In this document: positions 43,118-50,748 of the stretch, piece after piece
Position numbering within the stretch: position 1 is the stretch's first letter
Layout: each line of letters starts with the position of its first letter
Source of the DNA: Amycolatopsis mongoliensis
Lineage (GTDB): Bacteria > Actinomycetota > Actinomycetes > Mycobacteriales > Pseudonocardiaceae
Reading direction: 5' to 3'
Assembly (NCBI RefSeq): GCF_030285665.1
Contig: NZ_CP127295.1
Location: 2,480,001 to 2,544,000 of the forward strand
DNA: 64,000 nt
Notes under the pieces: generated by a model
Seen by the model: the letters and a program-made list of their open reading frames with translations, nothing else
Databases searched by the model: none
What the model was told of the DNA's origin: nothing
Translations under genes and position numbers: made by a program

Positions 43118-44043
43118 AACTGCAGGCGCCAGGTCTCGTCGGTCAGCTTCGGGCCCCAGTCGTCGAAATCCTCTTCGCCGACGAGCTCGAACCCGGCGGC
43201 GCGGTAGATCGAGCGCGCCGCCGTCAGGATGGAGACCGTCGACAGCTCCATCCCGCGGTAGCCGTGCGCCCGCGCGAACTCGACGCACTCGGTGACCAGC
43301 CGCTTGCCGACGCCGTGGCCGCGCGCCGACGGTTCGAGCAGCAGCAGCCGCAGCTTCGCGGTGTCCGCGTCCGGCCCGCGGGTGCACGCGATGCTGCCGA
43401 CGCGCTCGCCGTCGAGCTCGGCGATCCAGAACGCCTGCCGCGGATCGTCCCGGGTCTCGGTGAAATCGGCGACGATGCGGGCGACGAGTCCCTCGAACCG
43501 GTCGTCGAAGCCGTACTCCCGGCCGTAGAGCGCGCCGTGGCGTTCCACCACCCATCCGAGGTCACCCGGTCGTGGGGGTCGCAGCACGAGCACGGGGTCG
43601 CGACGGCGGTCGCCGACCAGGTCGCCGATCGTGCGCATCGCGGTCAGCAGGCGCTGCTGGTCTTCGTCGGCGAAGCGCCGCAGCAGCCCGCCGATCTGCT
43701 CGGTGGACCGGTGGTTGAGGACGGCGAACGCGTCCCGGCCGGCCGCCGTCGGGCGCACGAGCTGACGGCGGGCGTCCTCGCCGGACCGTTCGCGCTCGAT
43801 CAGCCCGCGGGACTCGAGGCGGGCGAGCAGCCTGCTGGCGTAGCCGGCGTCGAGGTCGAGGCGCTTGCGCAGGTCGGTCACCGGCAGCGGGTCCTGGTGC
43901 GCGAGCTCGAAGAGCACGCGGGCTTCCGGCAGCGAGTACTCGGCGTCCGCCGGTCCTTCGTCGAGCACGCCGATGACTCCGGTGTAGAGCCGGTTGAAGG
44001 CACGGACCGCGGCCACCCGGTCGGCCAGCTGAGCGTTGTTCAT
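43114..44043 (-). CDS. MarR-GNAT fusion: winged-helix regulator with acetyltransferase domain
   Basis: A 309-residue two-domain protein. Residues 1-140 are a MarR-type wHTH (LPVTDLRKRLDLDAGYASRL, then GLIERERSGEDARR as the wing). Residues 150-309 are a GNAT acetyltransferase (LLLLEPSARGHGVGKRLV with the R-x-x-G-x-G/A acetyl-CoA loop, then ARSIYRAAGFELV). Such fusions are common in actinobacteria, and their acetyl acceptor is generally unknown. I choose ATG 44043 because it sits 9 bases from a perfect palindrome; the frame continues upstream through that site and is not used. Probable autorepressor. Confidence 0.88.
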   Translation of the reverse strand: MNNAQLADRVAAVRAFNRLYTGVIGVLDEGPADAEYSLPEARVLFELAHQDPLPVTDLRKRLDLDAGYASRLLARLESRGLIERERSGEDARRQLVRPTAAGRDAFAVLNHRSTEQIGGLLRRFADEDQQRLLTAMRTIGDLVGDRRRDPVLVLRPPRPGDLGWVVERHGALYGREYGFDDRFEGLVARIVADFTETRDDPRQAFWIAELDGERVGSIACTRGPDADTAKLRLLLLEPSARGHGVGKRLVTECVEFARAHGYRGMELSTVSILTAARSIYRAAGFELVGEEDFDDWGPKLTDETWRLQF

Positions 44044-44051
44044 TGACCACC

Positions 44052-44067
44052 TCAACAAACTTGTTGA
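44052..44067. promoter_or_regulatory. MarR-type operator before the MarR-GNAT gene
   Basis: TCAACAA-AC-TTGTTGA is a perfect palindrome with 7-bp arms centred on 44059/44060, 9 bases upstream of the ATG. Its size, AT-rich character and position match autoregulatory MarR sites. Confidence 0.65.
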
Positions 44068-44133
44068 CGAAGTCAAAGAATACTGCGGACGCCGGCGACG
44101 GCAAGGGGATTTTCATAACCCGGACATGGGAAA

Positions 44134-44210
44134 CCCCGCGATGCTGCCAGGTCGGGGGTCCGCCAGCATCACGGGGTCGTAGGGGGTATCGACGCCACTT
44201 TGGGTGGCGT
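44134..44210 (-). terminator. Two hairpins downstream of the 53-residue gene
   Basis: ACGCCAC (44192-44198) pairs with GTGGCGT (44204-44210) around a 5-base loop. CCCCGCGATGCTG (44134-44146) pairs with CAGCATCACGGGG (44164-44176) with one mismatch. Both lie just past the stop of the minus-strand gene at 44277 and are the only structure seen between it and the MarR-GNAT promoter. Confidence 0.45.
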
Positions 44211-44276
44211 TACAGCCTCAGCACTTTGTGGCATAGGTCACTCGAATGGGCGACCGCCACCGGGGCGAGGCGGAGA

Positions 44277-44438
44277 TCAGCGCATGTAGCCCGAGCGAGC
44301 CTGCGCGATCGCGATGAGTTCCTGACGGACCGTCGCGGTGGCGGCGGTGTCGATCGCCCGGTTCACGGCCCGGCGAGTGCGAGTCTCGGCGCGACGGGCA
44401 CGGAGCTTGGCGGCGATGTTGTTCATCGGTTTCTGCAT
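44277..44438 (-). CDS. Small basic hypothetical protein
   Basis: A 53-residue protein (ATG 44438; alternative ATG 44426). It is one long, highly basic amphipathic helix (IAAKLRARRAETRTRRAVNR) followed by IDTAATATVRQELIAIAQ. Similar short Arg-rich proteins occur in related actinomycetes as far as I recall, but no function is known. It has its own candidate promoter (44472-44501) and a hairpin after it, which argues that it is a real, independently transcribed gene. Nucleic-acid binding is possible from charge alone. Confidence 0.6.
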   Translation of the reverse strand: MQKPMNNIAAKLRARRAETRTRRAVNRAIDTAATATVRQELIAIAQARSGYMR

Positions 44439-44471
44439 CCCCTTCGGAGGGTCTCGGTGGCTTGTGCTTCT

Positions 44472-44501
44472 AGTATGCACCTTTTTTCACAAGGATTCCA
44501 A
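44472..44501 (-). promoter_or_regulatory. Candidate promoter for the 53-residue gene
   Basis: On the minus strand, TTGGAA (complement of 44496-44501) and CATACT (complement of 44472-44477) are 18 bases apart, with the start codon 34 bases downstream of the -10. The region is unusually AT-rich (a run of A on that strand). A 10-bp inverted repeat TCGCCGATGA/TCATCGGCGA at 44526-44546 lies just upstream. Nothing else is recognised in 44547-44687. Confidence 0.45.
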
Positions 44502-44687
44502 TGAATATCCGGTGACTTGGCGCACTCGCCGATGAATCATCGGCGAACTTGGGTATACGCCGGAGAGATCAAGGGTGGCGCCGGTCACGGCCAAGCAACC
44601 TGCTACAGCTTCCTAGTCTTCTCTAGTAATTTTTCAATAGATAGGTAGTGACGCTCATAGACCACGAGACGACCGGAAAAGCCCAGG

Positions 44688-45878
44688 TCAGTCGCGTTGG
44701 AGCAGGTAGTGTCCGAAGTGCGGCACGGTGAAGGCGATCTGCCCCCGCTCGGCGGAGAACACGAGGCCCTTCTTCATCAGGCTGTCGCGGGCCGGCGACA
44801 GTGACGACGGCTTCCGCCCGAGGAACACGGCGACGTCGGCGGTGCCGGCGGGCTCGTCGCGTCCCTGGGTCAGCTCGGCCATCGCCTGCAGGTACTCCCG
44901 CTCGGCCGGCGTCGCGCGCTCGTAGCGCGAACCGAAGAACCCGACGGCGAGCTCCGCCTCGGCCTCGGGCGCGGCGACCTGGACGTCCTTGACCGTGATC
45001 GGGTCGGACGGCGCCGCGTCCCAGGCCGCCTTGCCGTAGGCCTGGATGAAGTACGGGTAGCCGCCGGAGGCGTCGAAGAGGGCGTCGAGGGCTTCCGGCT
45101 CGATGCCGGCGTCCTCGCGCTCGATCGGCGCCATCACCGCGTAGTCGGCGTCCTCGCGGTCGAGCCGGTCGATCCGCGCGTACCGGAAGAGCCGCTCGGA
45201 GTAGGACTTCGACGCCGAGAGCACCGCGGGCACGTGCGGCAGCCCGGCGCCGACGACGACGAGCGGCGCACCCGACTGCGAGAGCTCGTGGCAGGCCGCG
45301 CACAACGCGGAGACGTCGTCGGGCTGCAGGTCCTGGATCTCGTCGATGAGCAGCGCGACGCCGGTCCCGACGTCCGCGGCCAGCTCGGCGACGTCGGTGA
45401 ACAGCTCGACGAGGTCGATCTCGATGTCCCCGGAGTCCGCACGGCCCTGCGCGGCGGGCACGTCGATGCCGGGCTGCCAGCGGTCACGCAGCTTCGCGTC
45501 GGGTTTGTTGGCCCGCAGCGCGAACGCCTTGAGCACGCCGAGCACCTCTTCGACCCGGTCGGGCGCCCGGTGCCGCACGGCGAGGTCCCGGATGGCCCGG
45601 TGCAGCGCGGCGGAAAGCGGCCGCCGCAGCTCGGCGTCCGGCCGCGCCTCGATCTTGCCCGCACCCCACTTGTGCCGCACGGCCATCGCGCGCAGCTCCC
45701 CGAGGAGCACGGTCTTGCCGACCCCGCGCAGCCCGGTCAGGACGAGACTGCGTTCGGGTCTCCCCCGCGCGACCCGCTCCAGCACCACTTCGAACGCCTT
45801 GAGCTCACGCTCGCGCCCGGCCAGCTCGGGCGGCCGTTGCCCGGCGCCCGGCGCGAAGGGGTTGCGGATGGGGTCCAC
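44688..45878 (-). CDS. AAA ATPase (ORC/MalT-type P-loop), stand-alone
   Basis: A 396-residue AAA protein. The N-terminus NPFAPGAGQRPPELAGRERE is the typical entry to this group. Walker A is GLRGVGKT (49-56), Walker B is LLIDEIQDL (about 175-183), sensor 1 is VVVGAGLPHV, and the Arg-rich SYSERLFRYARIDRLD follows. After the ATPase lid (ASGGYPYFIQAYGKAAWD) comes a C-terminal winged helix (about 310-396) resembling the archaeal/bacterial ORC-like ATPase_2 layout. Such proteins are widespread in actinomycetes without an assigned role. It is monocistronic and starts at GTG 45878. Confidence 0.82.
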   Translation of the reverse strand: MDPIRNPFAPGAGQRPPELAGRERELKAFEVVLERVARGRPERSLVLTGLRGVGKTVLLGELRAMAVRHKWGAGKIEARPDAELRRPLSAALHRAIRDLAVRHRAPDRVEEVLGVLKAFALRANKPDAKLRDRWQPGIDVPAAQGRADSGDIEIDLVELFTDVAELAADVGTGVALLIDEIQDLQPDDVSALCAACHELSQSGAPLVVVGAGLPHVPAVLSASKSYSERLFRYARIDRLDREDADYAVMAPIEREDAGIEPEALDALFDASGGYPYFIQAYGKAAWDAAPSDPITVKDVQVAAPEAEAELAVGFFGSRYERATPAEREYLQAMAELTQGRDEPAGTADVAVFLGRKPSSLSPARDSLMKKGLVFSAERGQIAFTVPHFGHYLLQRD

Positions 45879-45937
45879 TCTGCCAAGTTATCGGCGTATC
45901 TAGCGCGAGCCCGATATTCGGCCATAGACGCCTAGGC

Positions 45938-46474
45938 GTGTCGCCGATGTTCGACCGGTCGGCCCAGTGGCTGTGCCAGAGTGACGCGGTGACCGGGTTC
46001 GAGGTGGGTGCCGTGGTGACCGGAACGGTGTCGGCGATCCCGCGGCCCGGCGCCATCGGGCTGTTCGTGGACCTCGACGGCGAGGGGCAAGGCTTCGTCG
46101 ACGTGCTGATCCTGCCCCGGCGGCCGGGGTCGTGGCCCGCAGTCGGCACGAAGACGACCTTCGAGGTGCTCGCCCGCCGGTCCGGGCAGATCCGCCTGTG
46201 GCCGCTGGAGGCGGAGTTCCGGTCGGGGCCCCTCGACAACGGGGTGTCGGAAGACGAGTGGCGAGCGCGCAAGGCGCGTTACCCGGAAGGTGCGGTCCTC
46301 ACCGCGGAAGTGAGCGACGTCCACGTCGGCTCGTACCTCGTTCGGTACGAAGGTGGCTGGTCGCTGCTCGAAGGGGACGGCGCACCGCCCGAAGTCGGCA
46401 GCAGCGCCCGCTACGAAGTCGTCCGCCACCTCGACACGACCCGGCGAACCCTCCTCCGCCCGGCGGGTACATAG
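45938..46474 (+). CDS. S1/OB-fold-like hypothetical protein
   Basis: A protein of up to 178 residues with an N-terminal S1-like OB fold: FEVGAVVTGTVSAIPRPGAI, GLFVDLDGEGQGFVDVLILP, then TTFEVLARRSGQIRLWPLE. A second beta-rich half (LTAEVSDVHVGSYLVRYEGG, then SARYEVVRHLDTTRRTLLRP) suggests a tandem domain. RNA binding is the usual role of S1 folds, but nothing here proves it. The start is uncertain: GTG 45938, ATG 45947, or GTG 45989 directly before the OB domain. It is monocistronic and convergent with the MerR gene. Confidence 0.62.
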   Translation: MSPMFDRSAQWLCQSDAVTGFEVGAVVTGTVSAIPRPGAIGLFVDLDGEGQGFVDVLILPRRPGSWPAVGTKTTFEVLARRSGQIRLWPLEAEFRSGPLDNGVSEDEWRARKARYPEGAVLTAEVSDVHVGSYLVRYEGGWSLLEGDGAPPEVGSSARYEVVRHLDTTRRTLLRPAGT

Positions 46475-46475
46475 A

Positions 46476-46503
46476 GACGAACAGGTCTGCAGCCCTGCTC
46501 GTC
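46476..46503. terminator. Imperfect hairpin between convergent OB-fold and MerR genes
   Basis: GACGAACAGG (46476-46485) and CCTGCTCGTC (46494-46503) form a 10-bp stem with one A-C mismatch and an 8-base loop, directly after the OB-fold gene and 30 bases before the MerR gene stop. Confidence 0.5.
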
Positions 46504-46533
46504 CCTACCCCCAGCGCCGACTACGACGCCGGG

Positions 46534-47268
46534 CTAGCCGGTCAGGTTCCGTTCCGCGTAGATCTTCATCGCGTCGCGGACGAATTCCGCCGTCGCGCCT
46601 TCCAGCCCGTACCGCGGGTCGTCGACGTACAACTGCCCGAGCCCCGCGAAGTACCCCGCGGACACCGACGACACCGCCGGCCGCAGCCACTCGTGCAGCC
46701 GCCGCGTGATCGCCTGGACCTCGTCGGAACCGGCCGCTAGCCCGGCCGAGCGAGCCGCGCCGAACGCGGCGGCGATGTCCAGCTGCTCCTGCTGGTGCGC
46801 CTTCTTCTCCTCGGCGGACAGCGAGGTCCACCACTGGTCGCCGCGCCGGTACGCGTCAGCGCCCCAGCGCTCGGTCACTTCCTTCTCGTACTTCGTGTGG
46901 TCGAAGCCGTCGAAGACTTCCTCTGCCATCAGTCGTTCACCTCCCTTCAGTTTCCGCAGCGTGGTCCGGACCGAATCGATCTGCCGTCCGATCCGCCGCC
47001 GCTCCTGTTCGAGCAGCTCCAGGTGGGTCTCGAGCGCCGCGACGCGGTCGCGTTGCCCGTCCAGGACCTCCGCGATGGCCGGGAGCCCGAGGCCGAGCTC
47101 GCGCAGCAGCAGGATCCGCTGAAGCCGGACGAGCGCCTGCTCGTCGTAGTAGCGGTAGCCGTTGCTGCCGACGCGGCTGGGCTCGAGCAGGCCGACCGCG
47201 CCGTAGTGGCGCAGCGTCCGGCTCGTGGTCCCGGCCGAGCGGGCGAGGTCCTGGATCGACCACTCCAT
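46534..47268 (-). CDS. MerR-family regulator with TipAS antibiotic-recognition domain
   Basis: A 244-residue TipA-like activator. The MerR HTH is at residues 3-70 (IQDLARSAGTTSRTLRHYGA, then VGLLEPSRVGSNGYRYYDEQ), a dimerisation coiled coil is at about 75-110 (ALETHLELLEQERRRIGRQI), and the TipAS domain is at about 120-244 (VFDGFDHTKYEKEVTERWG, then LHEWLRPAVSSVSAGYFAGL). TipAS binds thiopeptide or other peptide antibiotics. On binding, the protein untwists promoters with long spacers. Its own promoter has exactly such a spacer. An internal start giving TipAS alone, as in Streptomyces tipA, is possible near GGERLMAEEV. Confidence 0.9.
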   Translation of the reverse strand: MEWSIQDLARSAGTTSRTLRHYGAVGLLEPSRVGSNGYRYYDEQALVRLQRILLLRELGLGLPAIAEVLDGQRDRVAALETHLELLEQERRRIGRQIDSVRTTLRKLKGGERLMAEEVFDGFDHTKYEKEVTERWGADAYRRGDQWWTSLSAEEKKAHQQEQLDIAAAFGAARSAGLAAGSDEVQAITRRLHEWLRPAVSSVSAGYFAGLGQLYVDDPRYGLEGATAEFVRDAMKIYAERNLTG

Positions 47269-47275
47269 GCCTTCG

Positions 47276-47306
47276 ACGATAGAAGTTGACGCAGCGTCAA
47301 GGTCAA
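47276..47306 (-). promoter_or_regulatory. MerR-type promoter with palindrome in a 19-bp spacer
   Basis: On the minus strand, TTGACC (complement of 47301-47306) and TATCGT (complement of 47276-47281) are separated by exactly 19 bases, and the perfect 15-base palindrome TTGACGC-T-GCGTCAA (47286-47300) lies within that spacer. A 19-bp spacer with an internal dyad is the textbook architecture of MerR-activated promoters. Transcription would start within a few bases of the ATG at 47268, so the mRNA has almost no leader. Confidence 0.75.
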
Positions 47307-47439
47307 CCGCTAAGTTTTTCTAGGGCTTTCTACGATCGGTGCGATATTTGCGCAGAAACACCGATGAGGGTTCGCGTGTGGGCGGAGCGGGCATCCAAGC
47401 GATAGGTTCGACCAGGCAGCGGCCCGTACGAGGAAGGCA

Positions 47440-47985
47440 ATGACCGTGATACTCCGTCGAGTGGCACGTCCCCTGCTCGCCACGATCTTCGTGACGGGCG
47501 GGATCAACGCCCTGAGGAACGCCCAGGGGCACGCGAAGGCGGCGGAACCGTTTCTCAACCAAGCGTTCGAGAAGGTCGGTGACGTCGTCCCGGAGCAGGT
47601 TCCGCGCGACCCGGTGACGCTCGTCCGCATCGATGCCGCCGTGAAGATCGGTGCCGGCCTCGCGCTCGCGTCCGGCAAGGCGCCGCGGCTCGCGGCCGGG
47701 CTGCTGCTCGGCAGCCTGGTCCCGACGACGCTGGCGGCGCACAGCTTCTGGACCATCAAGGATCCGGGCGAGCGCCAGCAGCAGCAGATCCAGTTCTACA
47801 AGAACGCGAGCGTGGCCGGTGGCCTGCTGCTCGCGGTCAGCGACACGCACGGGAAGCCGTCGGCCGCGTGGCGCGCGCGGCACGCCGCGAAGGATGTCGG
47901 AGCCGCGGCCGGCAAGCTGAGCCGCAAGGCCGAGAAGCGCGCGAACAAGCTCGCGAAGCGGGCCCAGAAGGCGCTCCCCAGCTAG
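47440..47985 (+). CDS. DoxX-family membrane protein
   Basis: A 181-residue protein with about four hydrophobic helices in the first 130 residues (MTVILRRVARPLLATIFVTG with the family's G-G-I/L-x-A after helix 1, then AAVKIGAGLALASGKAPRLA). A basic tail follows (LSRKAEKRANKLAKRAQK). DoxX/DoxD-like proteins take part in quinone-linked redox or oxidative-stress defence in some bacteria (family knowledge). The Lys/Arg-rich C-terminus is unusual and might bind nucleic acid or lipid headgroups. It is monocistronic and ends in a strong terminator. Confidence 0.82.
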   Translation: MTVILRRVARPLLATIFVTGGINALRNAQGHAKAAEPFLNQAFEKVGDVVPEQVPRDPVTLVRIDAAVKIGAGLALASGKAPRLAAGLLLGSLVPTTLAAHSFWTIKDPGERQQQQIQFYKNASVAGGLLLAVSDTHGKPSAAWRARHAAKDVGAAAGKLSRKAEKRANKLAKRAQKALPS

Positions 47986-47993
47986 CAGACGCG

Positions 47994-48027
47994 AAACGGG
48001 TCGCCCCTCGCGAGGGGCGACCCGTTT
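47994..48027. terminator. Bidirectional terminator between doxX-like gene and thiolase
   Basis: A perfect 34-base palindrome (arms 47994-48010 and 48011-48027) with AAAC at one end and GTTT at the other gives a stem with T-rich tails on both strands. It separates convergent genes and ends 3 bases before the thiolase stop. Confidence 0.85.
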
Positions 48028-48030
48028 TCG

Positions 48031-49320
48031 CTACTTCTCCAGGATCGCGGTGACACCCTGGCCGCCGGCCGCGCAGATCGAGATCAGGCCGCGGCCGGAC
48101 CCCTTCTCGTGCAGCAGCTTCGCCAGCGTCGCGACGATCCGGCCGCCGGTCGCGGCGAACGGGTGCCCGGCCGCCAGCGACGAGCCGTTGACGTTGAGCT
48201 TCGTGCGGTCGATCGCGCCGAGCGGCTCGTCCAGCTCCAGCTTCTCCTTGGCGAACGCCGGGTCCTCCCACGCCTTGAGCGTGGCCAGCACCTGCGACGC
48301 GAACGCCTCGTGGATCTCGTAGAAGTCGAAGTCCTGCAGCGAAAGCCCGGCCCGCGCGAGCATCCGCGGCACGGCGTACGCGGGCGCCATCAGCAGCCCT
48401 TCTTCGCCGTGCACGTAGTCGACAGCCGCGGTCTGCGAGAACGTCAGGTACGCCTGTACCGGCAGCTTGTGCGCCTTCGCCCACTCGTCGGTGGCGAGCA
48501 GGACGGTCGACGCGCCGTCGGTCAGCGGCGTCGAGTTGCCCGCGGTCATCGTGCCGTCCGGGCCGCCGAACGCCGGCTTGAGCTTGGCGAGCTTCTCCGC
48601 GGTCGAGTCGGCACGCAGGTTCTGGTCGCGCGCGAGCTTGAGGAACGGCGTCACGAGGTCGTCGAAGAACCCGCGGTCGTACGCGGCGGCGAGGTGCTGG
48701 TGACTGGCCGCGGCCAGTTCGTCCTGCGCCTCGCGGGTGATCTCCCAGATCTTCGCGGTGAGCGCCGCGTGCTCGCCCATCGACAGGCCGGTGCGCGGCT
48801 CCTCGTTGCGCGGGATCGCCGGGACGATGTGCCCGGGCCGGATCTTCGCGACGAGCTTCAGCCGGTCGCCGAGCGTCTTGGCGGCGTTGAGCTGGATGAG
48901 GATCTGCCGGAGGTCCTCGTTGACGGCCAGCGGCGCGTCGCTCGTGGTGTCGACGCCGCCCGCGATGGCCGAATCGATCTGGCCGAGCGCGATCTTGTTG
49001 GCGACGTTGACGATGGCCTGCAGGCCGGTGCCGCACGCCATCTGGACGTCGGACGCGGGCGTCGCGGGCGAGAGCTTGCTGCCGAGCACGCTCTCGCGGG
49101 CCAGGTTGAAGTCCTTCGAGTGCTTGAGCACGGCGCCGGCGGCGACCTCGCCGATCACCTCGCCCTGCAGCGAGAAACGGCTGACCAGGCCGTCGAGCGC
49201 GGCGGTGAACATGTCCTGGTTCGACGCCTTCGCGTACGGGCCGTTCGACCGCGCGAAGGGGATCCGGTTGCCGCCGATGATCGCGACCTTGCGGACGGCG
49301 GGCGTTTTCCTGGGCGGCAT
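48031..49320 (-). CDS. fadA2: Acetyl-CoA acetyltransferase / beta-ketothiolase (FadA2-like)
   Basis: A 429-residue thiolase from ATG 49320 (AGAGAGG about 8 bases upstream). Active-site residues are the nucleophilic Cys at about 96 (QMACGTGLQ), His at about 336 (YEIHEAFAS) and Cys at about 415 (CAAGGQG), with the CoA-binding LAAGHPFAATGGR. It cleaves 3-ketoacyl-CoA with CoA or runs in reverse. It is divergent from fabG4-htdX, the order found around M. tuberculosis Rv0241c-Rv0243, where the thiolase is FadA2. The long frame upstream of ATG 49320 is an antisense shadow. Probably controlled by the operator at 49355. Confidence 0.9.
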   Translation of the reverse strand: MPPRKTPAVRKVAIIGGNRIPFARSNGPYAKASNQDMFTAALDGLVSRFSLQGEVIGEVAAGAVLKHSKDFNLARESVLGSKLSPATPASDVQMACGTGLQAIVNVANKIALGQIDSAIAGGVDTTSDAPLAVNEDLRQILIQLNAAKTLGDRLKLVAKIRPGHIVPAIPRNEEPRTGLSMGEHAALTAKIWEITREAQDELAAASHQHLAAAYDRGFFDDLVTPFLKLARDQNLRADSTAEKLAKLKPAFGGPDGTMTAGNSTPLTDGASTVLLATDEWAKAHKLPVQAYLTFSQTAAVDYVHGEEGLLMAPAYAVPRMLARAGLSLQDFDFYEIHEAFASQVLATLKAWEDPAFAKEKLELDEPLGAIDRTKLNVNGSSLAAGHPFAATGGRIVATLAKLLHEKGSGRGLISICAAGGQGVTAILEK

Positions 49321-49354
49321 GAACGTCACCTCTCTGGTCGGCTCTCTCACACTG

Positions 49355-49376
49355 TAACCTACTCGCAAGTAGGTTA
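49355..49376. promoter_or_regulatory. Operator-like palindrome in the fadA2/fabG4 divergent promoter
   Basis: TAACCTACT-CGCA-AGTAGGTTA is a perfect palindrome with 9-bp arms (49355-49363 and 49368-49376), between fadA2 (start 49320) and fabG4 (start 49414). The core CCTACT-nGCn-rGTAG recurs at 52528-52543 in front of the SCP2 genes and the TetR gene, which suggests one regulator for both sites. Confidence 0.75.
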
Positions 49377-49413
49377 GACTGCGACGTGACGCAGACTGCA
49401 CGGGAGGCAACCG

Positions 49414-50748
49414 ATGGCTGACAGGTACCAGCAGTTCACGAAAACCCCGTTGGGGAAGTTCGTGGTGCCGAAGCTCGGCCTGCCCAACCCCGCCACGCTG
49501 CGCCGGTACAAGCCCGGTCAACCCGCCCTCGAGGGTCCCGCACTTCTCGGCGCCGCGCCCGGCGGCCGGCTCGAGAAGACCCTGAAGGATCAACTGGCCG
49601 ACGCGGGCATCGACGTCGTCACCTCCGCGGCCGACCGGCACGCGGCGCTGGTGTTCGACGCCACCGGCGTCACCGACCCTGCGCGCCTGCGCGAGGTCTA
49701 CGACTTCTTCCACCCGGTGATCCGCAGCGTCGGCCCGTCCGGCCGGGTCGTCGTCCTGGGCACGCCGCCGGAGCAGGTCGAAGGCCGCGAGCGGATCGCT
49801 CAGCGTGCTCTCGAGGGCTTCGTGCGCTCGGTGGGCAAGGAACTGAAGCGTGGCGCGACGGCTCAGCTCGTGTACGTCGCCGAAGGCGCCGAAGAGGCGA
49901 CGGAGTCGACACTGCGCTTCCTGCTCTCCGCGAAGTCCGCGTTCGTCGACGCGCAGGTCATCCGGATCGGCACCGAGGGCAAGACGGCGACCGCGCCGGC
50001 GAACTGGGAGAAGCCCCTCGACGGAAAGGTCGCGCTGGTCACCGGCGCGTCCCGCGGCATCGGCGCGGCGATCGCCGAGGTGCTGGCCCGTGACGGCGCG
50101 CACGTCGTCGCGCTCGACATCCCCGTCCAGGGCGGCGACCTGTCCAAGGTGGCGAACAAGATCGGCGGCTCCGCGCTGCAGCTCGACATCACTTCGCCGA
50201 GCGCGCCCGCGAAGCTCGCGGAATACCTGAAGGAGCGGCACGGTGGCGTCGACGTCGTCGTGCACAACGCGGGCATCACGCGCGACAAGACGCTGGGCAA
50301 CATGAGCGAGAGCGCGTGGGACTCGGTGATCGCCGTGAACCTGGCGTCGCAGCTCGCGGTGAACGACAAGCTGCTCGCCGACAAGATCCTCAACGAGAAC
50401 GGCCGCATCATCGGCGTCTCGTCGATCGCGGGCATCGCCGGCAACGTCGGCCAGGCGAACTACGCGACGTCGAAGGCGGGCGTCATCGGCATGGTGAACG
50501 TCGGCGCGCCGCATCTCGCGGCGTACGGCGGCACGATCAACGCCGTGGCGCCCGGGTTCATCGAGACGAAGATGACCGCGGCGGTGCCGCTGTTCATCCG
50601 CGAAGCCGGCCGTCGGCTGTCCAGCCTCGGCCAGGGCGGCCTGCCGGTCGACGTCGCCGAGACGATCGCCTGGTACGCGAACCCGGCGTCGGCCGCGGTG
50701 AACGGCAATGTGGTCCGCGTCTGCGGCCAAGCCCTGCTGGGGGCGTGA
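49414..50748 (+). CDS. fabG4: High-molecular-weight 3-oxoacyl-(acyl-carrier-protein/CoA) reductase (FabG4-like)
   Basis: A 444-residue reductase with the two-domain layout of HMwFabG. A flavodoxin-like N-terminal domain of about 200 residues (LVFDATGVTDPARLREVYDF) precedes a standard SDR ketoreductase. The SDR part has VTGASRGIG (about 209-217), NAG(IT), catalytic Ser at about 335 (GVSSIAGI) and YATSK (Tyr about 350, Lys about 354). It reduces 3-ketoacyl-CoA or -ACP with NADH. The ATG at 49414 has GGGAGG. Its stop overlaps the htdX start by four bases. The pair mirrors M. tuberculosis Rv0242c-Rv0241c. Confidence 0.92.
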   Translation: MADRYQQFTKTPLGKFVVPKLGLPNPATLRRYKPGQPALEGPALLGAAPGGRLEKTLKDQLADAGIDVVTSAADRHAALVFDATGVTDPARLREVYDFFHPVIRSVGPSGRVVVLGTPPEQVEGRERIAQRALEGFVRSVGKELKRGATAQLVYVAEGAEEATESTLRFLLSAKSAFVDAQVIRIGTEGKTATAPANWEKPLDGKVALVTGASRGIGAAIAEVLARDGAHVVALDIPVQGGDLSKVANKIGGSALQLDITSPSAPAKLAEYLKERHGGVDVVVHNAGITRDKTLGNMSESAWDSVIAVNLASQLAVNDKLLADKILNENGRIIGVSSIAGIAGNVGQANYATSKAGVIGMVNVGAPHLAAYGGTINAVAPGFIETKMTAAVPLFIREAGRRLSSLGQGGLPVDVAETIAWYANPASAAVNGNVVRVCGQALLGA

